Shown in pieces: positions 35,113 through 44,586 of a DNA stretch of 64,000 nt. The stretch covers positions 620,001 to 684,000 of the forward strand of contig CBDBMH010000002.1 of NCBI GenBank assembly GCA_965207275.1, given 5' to 3'. Origin of the DNA: Bin22 sp965207275. GTDB lineage: Bacteria; Chloroflexota; Dehalococcoidia; Lucifugimonadales; UBA3495. Made by a program: the position numbers and the translations under genes. The number at the start of each line of letters is the position of its first letter. Position 1 is the first letter of the stretch. The notes under the pieces are model-generated. The model was given only the letters and a program-made list of their open reading frames with translations, searched no databases and was not told the DNA's origin.

Positions 35113-35871
35113 TCAGTCGGCTGCTGCGATGGGAATAAGCTCCTCCCTTCCCCGGTACATACCCCAGCCGATGATTAACAGGCAAATTCCGCCAATGGTC
35201 AGCACCACATTGTTAATGTACACCAGCAGGGTAAGGTCATATTCGGGAAAGTGTTGAGCAGTCAGGAAGTTAACAAACCCGGCGATACCGACAGCTATCA
35301 GGCCGATGGAGGCAATCTTGTAGATGTTCATCGACCCGAAGCGCTTCGTCAGTCCCACTCCCACCAGAACGGAAGCAACGGGGTAGATTGACAGAAAAGC
35401 GAGGATAAGCCCTGCCATGTCCGCGTATCCGCTGAGCGCCGTATTGAAGAAGATAGCTTGCGTCTCCGGTTCTCCGGCGAAAACCGCGCCGCGCTGCATC
35501 AGGTGGATCGTCATGTGCCGCATACCCATGGCAACGATAAAGATACCCCAGCCGAATAGACTGGTTATGATTCCGTAATGCAACATGGTAGAACCGCGTT
35601 TGCCCGCTTTGGCCGGCAGTCCCCATAGCCCCAGCAGACCGTAGCCGTACAGCAGCATGGAAAATACTGCCGTCATCGCTGCCAGGTGGGCCAGGTTGGG
35701 ATATACGGCCAGTACCTCCAAGGTGCCCTTATAGTCCGTCGGGGCAACCGGGTCAATCAGTGGCCCACCGGGGGTAAACACTGACGGGAAAGCGGAGAGC
35801 GCCATTCCCGCCATCAGGGAAATCCCGGCGGCGCGGGGGCTCGGCAACAACTGCGATCCGACAGTCTCCAT
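35113..35871 (-). CDS. Multi-helix membrane protein
   Basis: This 252-residue protein has about six membrane helices, with conserved-looking histidines in NLAHLAAMTAVFSML, MLHYGIIT and MRHMTIHLMQRG. I do not recognise the family; the paired histidines could bind heme or metal, but that is speculation. It lies upstream of the two CoA-transferase genes on the same strand, 20 bases from the second. It may be co-transcribed with them. Confidence 0.72.
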   Translation of the reverse strand: METVGSQLLPSPRAAGISLMAGMALSAFPSVFTPGGPLIDPVAPTDYKGTLEVLAVYPNLAHLAAMTAVFSMLLYGYGLLGLWGLPAKAGKRGSTMLHYGIITSLFGWGIFIVAMGMRHMTIHLMQRGAVFAGEPETQAIFFNTALSGYADMAGLILAFLSIYPVASVLVGVGLTKRFGSMNIYKIASIGLIAVGIAGFVNFLTAQHFPEYDLTLLVYINNVVLTIGGICLLIIGWGMYRGREELIPIAAAD

Positions 35872-35968
35872 TTTGTCCTCCAGTGAATCAGTGAACGTGC
35901 ATCCGCACGGTAATCTAGCCTGTCGAGTCTTGCCGGTTGTTGCCGCGTTGGCGAAACACGGCCCGCCC

Positions 35969-37933
35969 TTACACGTACCTGTTGAACCACTCCAGAGTTC
36001 GCGCCAGGTACTCTTCCCGTAGCCTGGGGTGGCCCTGTCGGGGGAAGGAGTGGGAGCAGCCCGGGAAGCGGACCATCTCCACTTTCTTCCCCAGCCGCTT
36101 CAGCCGCACAAAATAGGCCTCGCTCTGGGAAATCGGGCACCGCGCGTCCGCCTCACCGTGGAGCAGCAGGACGGGCGCCCCCACGTTGGGAGCATAGGTG
36201 ATGGGTGAGTGGTCTACCAGTTTCTGGCTGGCCTCCTCAAAGGTGCCTCCCCATTGCGCCTCGCCGAAACTTACTCCGATATCGGAGGTGCCGTACATGC
36301 CGACCAGGTCGGTGCAGGGTGCGCCCACCACCGCCGCACGGAACTTCCGGTTCTGTCCCACGATCCAGCTTGACATAAACCCGCCGTAACTGTAACCGTG
36401 GACGCCCATTCGGGTCTCGTCCACGTATGGCCGAGCCGCTACTTCATCCACCGCCGCCATCAGGTCCAGATAGTCTTCACCGCCCCAGTCGTCCAGCACC
36501 GCCGTCATAAAGGCGTTCCCGTAAGTGGAAGAACCCCGCGGATTCACCGCCAGGGTGATGTAACCGTTGCTGGCCAGCAACTGCTGCAACGGCACAAAGG
36601 AGTCGTAAAAGGCGCCGTTGGGGCCGCCGTGGATCTCCAGGGCCAGGGGGTAGCGCCTCGAATCGTCGAAGTCCGGTGGAAAGTAAAGGCGGCATTCAAT
36701 GTCAAAGCCTTGCCGATGGATGCTGAATTTCTCTAACCGGGCCGGCGTGTGGGTGGCCAGGTAGTCGTCGTTGTATTCCGTAATCCGGACGGAGGTCCCG
36801 TCGCCCAGGTTCACCAGTTGCAGGTCCGCCGGCGAAGAGGAAGAGTTGGCGACCAGTACCGCGCTGCGGCCCTGGTGGTCGAGAGATATCATCGGGGACT
36901 GCATTCCGCCACCAGCCAGTCGCTGCACTCCTTCGCCTTCGGAAGACGCTTCGACGAGGTAGGACTCGCCCCGGGCTTCCCCAAGAAAGAGAATGCGATT
37001 GCCTGGGAGCCAGGCCATTTCCGGCGTGGGACTGATGGCCGGTATTCCCAGGCAGGGTCGGATGCTGTCGTCGGTCAGTTGCACAGGTCCTTTCCCGGGT
37101 CCGAGGATGTACAGCCAGCTTTGCCACAGTCCCAGTCCATGGCTTGCCGGCGATCCGGCGGCCGCCAACCGCTGGCCATCGGGAGCCCAGGCCAGGGAGC
37201 CGACCGTCTCCAGGTCGGAGGACCAGCATTCCCCTTCGTCCGCCAGACCTCCACCAGCCGCAATCACGTACGCTTCCGAACCGCTGGAAATATCCCGGTT
37301 GTCCCGCCGGCTGGAAATGAAGGCAATACGGGCGCCGTCGGGCGACCAGGTTGGAAGGTAATCGTCCCAGTCACCGTCGGTCAACTGGGTGCTGCTGCCA
37401 TCTTTCACGTCTACGGCGAACAGGTGAAAATGAGCGTCGCCCCGCCAGCCCAGGCCGTCATAGCGGTACTTGATGCGTCGGGCCACGCTGACCTGGGGCA
37501 GGGAAGGGTTGCCGGCTTTGCTGCCTTCCGGTTGGGGAGCTATGTCGGCGGCATAGGCCAGCCTGGATGAGTCCGGGGACCAGGTCAGGTCTATGATCTT
37601 TCCAGACAATTGAGTGAGCTGACGGGCTTCGCCGCCATCCGCCGAAATCAACCAGATTTGCAGGATGCCGGCATTGTCAGGCCTGAGGAAGGCAACGACG
37701 CGTCCGTTGGGAGAAAACTTCGCCGACCCATCTCGTAGACCCTGGGTAAACTCAATGGCCGGTTCCTTCCGGCCGTTGTCCAGTCTCAGCATCCGCAGAC
37801 GCGAACGGCTTTCCAGGGACTCCTCATCCACCCAACCGTAGGTGAATACAACCCGGGACCCATCCGGCGCCAGGTCCGGGTCAGCCACCGAAACCAGGTG
37901 ACGCACCATTTCCGGAGTGAAAGCGTTGCTCAT
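35969..37933 (-). CDS. S9 family peptidase (acylaminoacyl-peptidase type)
   Basis: The 654-residue protein has an N-terminal beta-propeller (about residues 1-390, with TolB-like repeats such as LTWSPDSSRLAYAAD) and a C-terminal alpha/beta hydrolase domain. The triad is intact: Ser in GVHGYSYGGFMSSW, Asp in LLLHGEADARCP and His in FPGCSHSFPRQGHP. It should cleave peptides or acyl-peptides in the cytoplasm. The ATG at 37933 follows GGAGG. It is 97 bases upstream of the membrane-protein gene and probably transcribed alone. Confidence 0.92.
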   Translation of the reverse strand: MSNAFTPEMVRHLVSVADPDLAPDGSRVVFTYGWVDEESLESRSRLRMLRLDNGRKEPAIEFTQGLRDGSAKFSPNGRVVAFLRPDNAGILQIWLISADGGEARQLTQLSGKIIDLTWSPDSSRLAYAADIAPQPEGSKAGNPSLPQVSVARRIKYRYDGLGWRGDAHFHLFAVDVKDGSSTQLTDGDWDDYLPTWSPDGARIAFISSRRDNRDISSGSEAYVIAAGGGLADEGECWSSDLETVGSLAWAPDGQRLAAAGSPASHGLGLWQSWLYILGPGKGPVQLTDDSIRPCLGIPAISPTPEMAWLPGNRILFLGEARGESYLVEASSEGEGVQRLAGGGMQSPMISLDHQGRSAVLVANSSSSPADLQLVNLGDGTSVRITEYNDDYLATHTPARLEKFSIHRQGFDIECRLYFPPDFDDSRRYPLALEIHGGPNGAFYDSFVPLQQLLASNGYITLAVNPRGSSTYGNAFMTAVLDDWGGEDYLDLMAAVDEVAARPYVDETRMGVHGYSYGGFMSSWIVGQNRKFRAAVVGAPCTDLVGMYGTSDIGVSFGEAQWGGTFEEASQKLVDHSPITYAPNVGAPVLLLHGEADARCPISQSEAYFVRLKRLGKKVEMVRFPGCSHSFPRQGHPRLREEYLARTLEWFNRYV

Positions 37934-38040
37934 TTTCCTCCCTCGTTTCCAGTTGACGGGGTCCGAAATGCGGCAAAATAATAGAGGGCCCGCAGACCCC
38001 CTGGGGATTTTTCAAATTCGGTAGAAGGGTTGGGAGAAGT

Positions 38041-38118
38041 TGGCAGGAGCGGGAGGATTCGAACCCCCGACCACTGGTTTTGGAGACCAGCGCTCTGACC
38101 AGACTGAGCTACGCTCCT
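38041..38118 (-). tRNA. trnW: tRNA-Trp (CCA anticodon)
   Basis: The minus strand folds into a cloverleaf: acceptor AGGAGCG/CGCTCCT, anticodon arm CTGGT-CTCCAAA-ACCAG with anticodon CCA, and a normal T arm (GGGGGTTCGAATCCTCCC). The 3' CCA is encoded. It marks the left side of the accessory island. Confidence 0.95.
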
Positions 38119-38570
38119 GCGGCTGATAATGCTGAAAATGGTACCGCTAAGGGTACGGTGATGCGAACTTTCCGGTGGGAGGTCTCCCTCTAAACTAACG
38201 AGGGACGCTGAGCCGGCTGCGCCGTGGAGGTAACCCACGTCTCTGGGTGTGTCCGGGGGCCGAAGAACTGCCCCCTGGCGCGCCGCCGCCACCAATTCAC
38301 GCCCACATTATCCACCCACACTGCGCCGATGGCAAGCCTAGCGCCGGTTGAGACAATTTCGTGCGGATGTACAATTCCCTGAACGACGATCACCCGCCAT
38401 CCAGGTCCGTAGGCAAAGGCAAGTACGACTACCCGGTGGACATGGATTGTACCAAGCGGCTTTGAGTTGGGCCGAGCCTCCCTGGCCTGATCAACAATGA
38501 AACCGTGGTTGACGGCGGTTGCGCGTTGGGGTAGTCTCTGTCCACCACCCCTATCGCTTCGCCGGTAGGG

Positions 38571-38600
38571 TCGAGACCGCCTTTACGGGCGGTCTCTGTC
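38571..38600 (+). terminator. Orphan Rho-independent terminator
   Basis: GAGACCGCC (38571-38579) pairs with GGCGGTCTC (38586-38594), followed by TGTCTTTTT. No intact gene ends before it, so it may belong to a degraded gene. Confidence 0.7.
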
Positions 38601-38653
38601 TTTTTCCGGAAGAGGGCGATTACCCCACCCACCGTCCAGTGTATAATGGTAGT

Positions 38654-38709
38654 GCGTCTAGGAAGAGTCGCTGAGCGTCTCGCTTGGGGGCGGACCCCAA
38701 CCTAGTCGC
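38654..38709 (+). ncRNA. Candidate three-way-junction RNA
   Basis: GCG-T-CTAGG (38654-38662) pairs with CCTAG-T-CGC (38701-38709), closing a junction with two hairpins: GAG-T-CGC/GCG-T-CTC at 38665-38681 and TTGGGG/CCCCAA at 38684-38700 with loop GCGGA. Two of the three stems carry a T-T mismatch at the same relative place. A TATAAT at 38642-38647 would start transcription just before it. It lies 140 bases upstream of the 95-residue gene, so a leader regulator or a small RNA are both possible. No known riboswitch consensus was recognised. Confidence 0.4.
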
Positions 38710-38849
38710 CTTTTGGTTTCCTCCTTTCGTAGTCCCCACTGCCCACGGTTCGAGAAGGATGCGAAACTGCCATAATGGCGGGTTTCTGCGGCGACCGGAA
38801 TGCTGATAATCGCCCAACTTGCCGAAATCATTAAATGGGGGTCAACGCC

Positions 38850-39137
38850 ATGACCTCCGCTAATGCAGACCTTACTCACATTTCCGACCTGATTCGCATC
38901 GAGTTGGCCGGATTCCTGTCCGCTGATTTCGTCATCGCCGGGGTAACTTCGGAATTCCTACCCGGTCCCGACGGCGAGGACTACGTCAGGACCACCGTAA
39001 TCTTCGAGGACGGCCATCCCGAACTAGACGCACGGGTGCTCAACAGATTCTCTCTGTGCCTTGACCCGCTGTGCGCGGAACGAGGCTTCGACCGGCCGAC
39101 CATCGCTTACGCGGACCGCAGCGAGATTCCGGCATGA
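38850..39137 (+). CDS. Small hypothetical protein
   Basis: The 95-residue protein is not firmly recognised. It has an amphipathic start and a GPDGEDYVRTTVIFEDGHPEL segment. Small proteins with a central GxDGEDYxRxTVxFE motif are, in my recollection, often encoded just upstream of a HEPN or similar partner. Here the next frame (39134-39256) overlaps in ATGA but encodes only 40 residues, perhaps a truncated partner. The ATG at 38850 is preferred over 38835 because GGGGG lies 9-13 bases upstream. Confidence 0.6.
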   Translation: MTSANADLTHISDLIRIELAGFLSADFVIAGVTSEFLPGPDGEDYVRTTVIFEDGHPELDARVLNRFSLCLDPLCAERGFDRPTIAYADRSEIPA

Positions 39138-39256
39138 GCCGCCGGAACCCTCCTACAGTCAGTAGACTTGCGGTCATGCTCGATAAAGACATACCGGTAA
39201 TCGAGACGTCCTCACACTCGCTGAAGCGTTACCCACCATGTCGCCCCCCCTTGTAA
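39134..39256 (+). CDS. Possible 40-residue downstream gene or remnant
   Basis: An ATG overlapping the previous stop (ATGA) opens a 40-codon frame ending at 39256. The peptide is Arg/Pro-rich with no recognised motif. Coupling suggests expression, but it may be the stump of a truncated toxin-antitoxin-like partner. Confidence 0.3.
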   Translation: MSRRNPPTVSRLAVMLDKDIPVIETSSHSLKRYPPCRPPL

Positions 39257-39931
39257 CCCCCCATGTGGATTGCCAGGCAGCGAGCCTTGTCTGAGGCCGG
39301 ACACGCCCCAACCGGGGCTGCTGCCTCGCTGCTATCCCAGGGCACCGCATTCCAACTTTGAGACAAGGGTAGTAGTTCCCGCTTTAGGGAAGTACATGGT
39401 CTATAGGTTCGAGATGCCCGCCGGCGCGGGAACGACGAGGTTTCCCGGAATTGGCCAGACATGGAAATGTGCTTGCCCTGACTGCACTCCTTGACTCTCG
39501 CCGAGGAAACCGGGTAGTTTGCAACCATCACCCCCCCGCCTGGGCACGAAGCTGACTGCCCACAGCCTCAGCTTTGTTCTTGGATGATCCCCATTCGCGC
39601 CAACACCTACACCGACGGCATGAACCTGTACTATGGTTCCCTGCGCGGAGCGCCCCTCCTCTGGGTGGACCTGGGGTGGTTGGCGCGTTTACTCCTGCCT
39701 GGCCATCCCTCCGCCTACAGCCACGTTGGTGTCTTTTGGACCCCAGGCCGTTGACGATCAACCGCAAGGTAAGCAGGGACCGGCTGGCCCCGGTAACCGT
39801 TGGCGCTAACAACGCGACGGGCCAGCCGGCAATTCCGCCATTTGGCTATCCTGCCATGACGCCCGTATCACCTCCTGCAATAATGGGATTTCGGACACTA
39901 CGGGTGCCGCCCGAGTCGAGCACAGCGGTCT
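39257..39931. other. Region left of the recombinase, possible left junction
   Basis: No convincing gene is seen in these 675 bases. They contain the left copy of a 13-bp sequence (39788-39800) that recurs at 52821-52833. The segment lies immediately 3' of the recombinase gene, where an attachment site would be expected. Confidence 0.5.
39788..39800. repeat. Candidate left attachment core (13-bp direct repeat)
   Basis: CCCCGGTAACCGT at 39788-39800 recurs exactly at 52821-52833. The site lies 131 bases outside the end of the serine recombinase gene and its partner lies beyond the Xre gene, so the pair would bound a 13-kb element. A chance match of this length cannot be excluded. Confidence 0.35.
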
Positions 39932-41641
39932 TTAATCGCTGGGCAGTTGGCCATCTGACTGGTCACGCCCGTCATGGACCAGTGGCAGAACAAGGGTGGC
40001 GATGAATGGGCCCAACTGGTCGCGATCGACAGCCGCAGGCCGTATTTCTCTCGGGTTGCCAGAGTCCATTGCATCCACGAGTCCCCGTTTCAGCGCGAAA
40101 TCCGCAAAGTCCGGCCTGCCAACGGGAATCCCGTTTGGAGTTGGAATTGAATAGGCAATGACAGCCCTGCCGGGTTTGACCTGGATTTCCTTCACGAAGG
40201 ACCGGACGAAAGCTCTGGTCTCAGTGTACTCGCAGGTCCGGAGGAACCTGCTCATTCTGGCAGCGTAGGAGACTATGGCGTCGGCCCTGTCCAGCAACGC
40301 TCTCCTTTCCGCTAGTATCCACCGCGCTTCCTCAGCGGCGACCTCCAAGATCTCCTGTCTATCCCGGTGTTCCCTGATACGCTGCGCCGCGTGGGTGACA
40401 TCGATGTCGCCGGTTTCGACGATGTCCCAGATGCGGCCCAGCTTTCGTTGCACAGCATCAAGTTCCTCTTCAATTGTCGCCAACCGCTGACGTTCTTTGT
40501 GCACCACTCCCTCCATTTCCTCTTCCAACGCCTTTATCAGGCCACGGATATTGGACTCGGCGAGGATGTTTTCTTGAATCTGCCCTACGATGAACTCCTC
40601 GAATTTCCTGGCGTTGAGCCTGGGGGTATCGCAGGTTCCGCTGCGCCGCTTCAACAGCGAGTGACAGACGTAGTAGGTGTACCGGCCGCTCTTGGCTTCG
40701 GAGGCGGTCATGGCCGTGCCGCAGGTCTCGCACTTCATCAGCCCGCTGAACAGGTAGGGGCTGGCTGCCCTTCTGGGGTGCATCCTGCTGGGAGCACGCG
40801 ACTCCAGGAGCTTCCGGGCCTGGAGAAACCTCCTTTTGGATACGATGGCTGGGAACGCTTTCTCCACCCTTACCGGCGGTGCGCCGTCCTTGAGAGCACT
40901 CCCCCAGACCAGGGTCCCGGTGTAGGCTTCATTGTTCAGAATTTTGACGATGGTGGTCTTGCTCCATTTCTTCCCCCTGGTGGTGGGAACGCCTTCAGCG
41001 TTCAGGGTCTTTGTCACATCGTTGATGGTCTTTCCCTTCAGCACCAGTTGGAAAATTCGCCCCACCACCTTGTCGGCGGGCGGGTCGAGTTCCAGCCTGG
41101 GACGTTTCTTGGCCCCGTCCTGGACATAGACCTTCTTGTACCCATAGGGAGCGCAGGTGGACATCCAGAAGCCCCGAGAGGCGGCTTCCCGCATCCCCCG
41201 GACCACCTCCTGCGCCAGATTCTCGCTATAGAACTCGTCCACGCTCTCGATAATGGCCTCCATGAGCTTGCCGGTCGGGGAGTCGTCGGCGTGTTCCGTA
41301 ATGGATACGACGCGGATGCCCTTGCGCCGCAGCATGGACTTGAAGGCTACGGCATGCTCCCCCTTGCGGGTGAACCTACTGAACTTCCAGACCAGGATGA
41401 CTTGAAAGGGAGAGCTGGCCCGGCCTCCTTCGTCGATCATCCTGCGGAACTGGGGCCTATCGGCGATCCTACCGCTCTCGGCTTCGTCGATGTACTCCCT
41501 GGTCACCGTGTAGCCGTTGTCCCTGGCGTATTCCCGGAGCGCCCTGAGCTGGGCGGCTACGGAGAGGTCCACATCCTGGCGGTCGCTGGAGACCCGGGCG
41601 TAGAGTGCTGCGGGTGTGGGAAGCTGTATCTGCTCCTTCAT
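39932..41641 (-). CDS. Large serine recombinase
   Basis: This 569-residue recombinase has a resolvase N-terminal domain with YARVSSDRQ (R16, catalytic S18), a recombinase domain, a zinc beta-ribbon (CETCG with a distant CHSLLKRRSGTC near residues 305-345) and a coiled-coil C-terminus. Large serine recombinases integrate and excise mobile elements at specific attachment sites. It is the only mobility gene seen and probably moves the neighbouring defence genes. No recombination directionality factor was recognised. Confidence 0.93.
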   Translation of the reverse strand: MKEQIQLPTPAALYARVSSDRQDVDLSVAAQLRALREYARDNGYTVTREYIDEAESGRIADRPQFRRMIDEGGRASSPFQVILVWKFSRFTRKGEHAVAFKSMLRRKGIRVVSITEHADDSPTGKLMEAIIESVDEFYSENLAQEVVRGMREAASRGFWMSTCAPYGYKKVYVQDGAKKRPRLELDPPADKVVGRIFQLVLKGKTINDVTKTLNAEGVPTTRGKKWSKTTIVKILNNEAYTGTLVWGSALKDGAPPVRVEKAFPAIVSKRRFLQARKLLESRAPSRMHPRRAASPYLFSGLMKCETCGTAMTASEAKSGRYTYYVCHSLLKRRSGTCDTPRLNARKFEEFIVGQIQENILAESNIRGLIKALEEEMEGVVHKERQRLATIEEELDAVQRKLGRIWDIVETGDIDVTHAAQRIREHRDRQEILEVAAEEARWILAERRALLDRADAIVSYAARMSRFLRTCEYTETRAFVRSFVKEIQVKPGRAVIAYSIPTPNGIPVGRPDFADFALKRGLVDAMDSGNPREIRPAAVDRDQLGPFIATLVLPLVHDGRDQSDGQLPSD

Positions 41642-42240
41642 AATGTCCCCCTCTTGTTATGAATGATGGTGGTCGGTAGCAGGTTGACCTGATTCCGGAA
41701 TCTTGAATCTCGGTCACCTTCGAGGGGGATTGCGGACTCGGGGTTGATCCTTGGCCTGGCTAAAACCGCAGTGGTTGTCCCAGGGCTGGCTGGTTGCCTG
41801 GGCGAATCCATTCATTTCCTAAGGGTGGGACGTTATTCCCACCGTTTCCTTCATGTCATACAAGGCGCCCTATCAAAAGGCTGTCTTGGGGCAGTGGTCG
41901 TCTCAACGTCGATGGCCGGGGAATGCCGCCAGTAATTCCACCCTGCTCGTCATTCTGTCGGGCTGTTCGAATTCTAGACCATCTAGCCCGTTGGCAACCA
42001 TGTGGGCGTCCTGCAAGCAAAAGGCAATTGATACCGTCGGCCTGGAAAATACGCGGTCACCACGCTCGATTTCGGATGTCTGGCCGGGCCGGGTGCAGTT
42101 GGAGGTGTCCCCGTACCACCTACATGGTCTTCCGGTGGACCATTGCGGAGGGACTCGTTACGTTGATATACTGCCGCTCCCATAATTGGAGATTAGAGAA
42201 TATGTGATCGGCATTTGAGAGTCTTTGGGACCGCGGCAAT
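41642..42240. other. Gene-free stretch upstream of the AbiGi-like gene
   Basis: Nothing convincing is encoded in these 600 bases. A 7-bp hairpin (GGTGGGA at 41824-41830 and TCCCACC at 41837-41843) is the only structure noticed. Base composition falls relative to the core genome. Confidence 0.5.
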
Positions 42241-43617
42241 GTGGCATCTTCGAGTATTTGCGAGACTGAGGGCCACCCAACCTCTACAAAGTTAAAACTG
42301 GTTCAATCTGACTTTGGCAGGTGGCACGGGAAGATTATGCTTCGTGAAGACCTTAGCGAATGGGCCTTGCATTTCATCCATGACTACAACGGGCGTAATC
42401 GGCCGGACAGTGCAGACATCAACTTCGATCTGTATCGAGGCTTTCCCTATCACCAAAACAAAGAACTGAATGACCGCTTTGATCACTGGGGAATAAGCGA
42501 TGAAGAATATCCTACAGACCCGGATCCTGATGCTTTACAAGTCTTGCTCAAGATCATTACGGACGGACACATAAGGGCAACTTGGGCATTCAGAAACGGC
42601 CGGCCAACGATTTATGGCCCGCGTGCGGCTGTTTGCTTCACAGAGATGCCTCTTTACGCCCTACTTGACTACGCAAAACGACGGCGCGACGATTCGGTTA
42701 GAAACTATGCCATCGGGGTTTTGAAGAGTGAGCTTTTCTCCGCCGGGGCCAGGCCTGTTATATATGGCTTGTCGGGGCAACATGAGGAAATCCGTGCAGA
42801 TCCATCGTTGGGGAAGAGATGGCCTCGAAAGTTGTCGCCTTCATGCGGGTTATCAGAAAGTGAACAATACCGATACGTAGCAATGTCTTTTGACCCCAAC
42901 AGGCCCATCGACTGGTCTCATGAGCGGGAGTGGCGCTGGGTGGACTTGCAGGATAAGTGCTCTTGTCCAGGTCTACCGATTTGGCTGTCTGGTGAACCAG
43001 TTTCCTTTTCGCAGATCTTCATTGTTGTCCCGAGTACGGAGGAATCTGAGCTGGTTCTAGCCAGGCTAAAGGAGCTGCATGACGCAGGAGGAAATGACTT
43101 TGACCAGCCGTTCTCAAAGCTTTCGTTAGACAACACACTGGTAATTTCCTTGGATAAACTGGAGTCAACCATGACCCCGGAAGAAATGAACCTCTTGCGC
43201 CTAGATAATGTCCCGTCCTCGCGTATTAGCCAATTCAGGAGCCCCAAGGCATCCGATAGCCTCGTTTCCCAAGTGCGCTCCGTACTTGACGAGGCCAAGA
43301 AGGCCGGAGATGAAGCGGCTTCGGAGCACTTGGAATCGGCTCCTAAAACCAAAGATGGTCGCTATGTGGCTGATGTGGCTGGATGGGCTCACCTAGTAGT
43401 CGACGATCCTCAGACACATCTTGTTTCCGCCCTTCTGAAATTGAACCAAGTCAACGTATATGCAGGGATCGGCTATGTCATCAAAGAGATCGGCGGATTG
43501 GGTTGGGGAAATGATCAAGCGTTATCATTAGCCGAAGCACATGCCCGTGCCGCACAACAAGTCTTCGAGAGGCACTTCCCAGACGTCTCGTTCTATGTCA
43601 GGACAAGATGGGACTAA
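42241..43617 (+). CDS. AbiGi/DUF2971-like protein, putative abortive infection
   Basis: This 458-residue protein has the motif set of the AbiGi/DUF2971 group: AAVCFTEMPLYALLDYAK, PVIYG, and DWSHEREWRWVD, the last a frequent sequence in DUF2971-like proteins. About 110 extra residues follow the conserved region (KASDSLVSQVRS onward). Family members are linked to phage exclusion, but the biochemical activity is not established. It starts with GTG at 42241 with a weak RBS; ATG at 42337 is an alternative. It is convergent with the HEPN gene and its codon use is less GC-rich than the core. Confidence 0.65.
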   Translation: MASSSICETEGHPTSTKLKLVQSDFGRWHGKIMLREDLSEWALHFIHDYNGRNRPDSADINFDLYRGFPYHQNKELNDRFDHWGISDEEYPTDPDPDALQVLLKIITDGHIRATWAFRNGRPTIYGPRAAVCFTEMPLYALLDYAKRRRDDSVRNYAIGVLKSELFSAGARPVIYGLSGQHEEIRADPSLGKRWPRKLSPSCGLSESEQYRYVAMSFDPNRPIDWSHEREWRWVDLQDKCSCPGLPIWLSGEPVSFSQIFIVVPSTEESELVLARLKELHDAGGNDFDQPFSKLSLDNTLVISLDKLESTMTPEEMNLLRLDNVPSSRISQFRSPKASDSLVSQVRSVLDEAKKAGDEAASEHLESAPKTKDGRYVADVAGWAHLVVDDPQTHLVSALLKLNQVNVYAGIGYVIKEIGGLGWGNDQALSLAEAHARAAQQVFERHFPDVSFYVRTRWD

Positions 43618-43633
43618 AGCTCGCGAGGATTTA

Positions 43634-43652
43634 TTGGTGTCAGCACCAACAT
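43634..43652 (+). terminator. Weak terminator after the AbiGi-like gene
   Basis: TTGGTG (43634-43639) pairs with CACCAA (43644-43649) around TCAG, followed by CATTTTC. It lies 16 bases after the stop codon. Confidence 0.4.
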
Positions 43653-43876
43653 TTTCATAGTCTCCTTAGAGGAATGGAGGAAATTAGGCAGAATCTAGGC
43701 GGAGTTAAGTGATATTCCCAGAATTCGTACCAGCAGTAATGCCTTGGTACCAGGTGAACCTCCCCTTCCATTACATTTCTCTTCCCGTTCCCACCGCTCC
43801 CTCTAGTACGCCTCTGCTGGGGGCGGGTAGGCCAAGAACCCTATCATGCCAGCCGTCGTGGTAAAGCTTGAGGGCA

Positions 43877-44578
43877 CTATCTTATAGGACAACCTCTGCT
43901 CCTGAACCAATTTCCAACTACGTTGTCCAGACTTCTGCAGTACAACTTGACAAGCACGCTCATATCCTGCAAATCCGCCGGGGCGCCTGCGGTGACAAAG
44001 TCTCCATGAGCGATTTTATTTCGCTGGTCGACGACGTGGTCCACCATGTTCCGGCAAACCAAGTAGTTGCTTCGAAGGTGCGCAGCTAAATCGTTCTGAA
44101 AGTTTTGATATCCAAACCTGCCGAAGAATCTGCGTATATTTTCGTGCCTAGGAGTAGCGAAGTTTCTAACGAAAGGTTCCACAGGCAACTGATTTGTGAA
44201 ATTGGGAGCAGTATCCCATATGTGATTGTCGCGAGTTAGAAAAGCATTGACTCTATGGGCAATCGTCTCCGGGTCGGTTGTCCTGTTGATGTCATCGATC
44301 AGGTCGCGCGAAAGGTGGTACTTGAAGGCGTCGGACATTGAGCTTTTCGGCAGATTCCTTCTAGCTAGGCTGTTGATCGCCACAGTGCCCAAGTCCTCTA
44401 CATACCCTTCTACGTGACTACACAGCAGCACAATTCCTCCTCTACAGAGGGCATTGACACGAGACGGATTCGGGTGGGGCGCGGCTATTTGGGAGACGCC
44501 TCGAGCGATGGAAATAATCGCCTCGATTTCATCTAGCCTGCGAATCAACCTCGAATAGGCGGATGTAAATCTAGCCAT
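43877..44578 (-). CDS. HEPN-domain nuclease (MAE_28990-like)
   Basis: The 233-residue protein is all-helical and matches MAE_28990/MAE_18760-like HEPN proteins: CRGGIVLLCSHVEGYVEDLG near residue 55 and the catalytic RN-x3-H as RNKIAH (R186, H191). HEPN enzymes cut RNA and act as toxins in many defence systems. It ends the minus-strand pair with the DUF262 gene 8 bases upstream, so the two are co-expressed and probably work together. Confidence 0.8.
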   Translation of the reverse strand: MARFTSAYSRLIRRLDEIEAIISIARGVSQIAAPHPNPSRVNALCRGGIVLLCSHVEGYVEDLGTVAINSLARRNLPKSSMSDAFKYHLSRDLIDDINRTTDPETIAHRVNAFLTRDNHIWDTAPNFTNQLPVEPFVRNFATPRHENIRRFFGRFGYQNFQNDLAAHLRSNYLVCRNMVDHVVDQRNKIAHGDFVTAGAPADLQDMSVLVKLYCRSLDNVVGNWFRSRGCPIR

Positions 44579-44586
44579 CTAAAGAG

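Larger units (their letters stand above)
38119..38849. other. Gene-poor region right of tRNA-Trp
   Basis: These 730 bases lack a convincing gene. A 32-codon ATG frame at 38367-38465 could be a gene remnant. A plus-strand terminator (38571-38600), a TATAAT at 38642-38647 and a structured element at 38654-38709 are listed separately. Confidence 0.5.

Noticed and set aside
40367..41662. 431-residue plus-strand frame
   Set aside because: It is antisense to the serine recombinase and has no recognisable domain.
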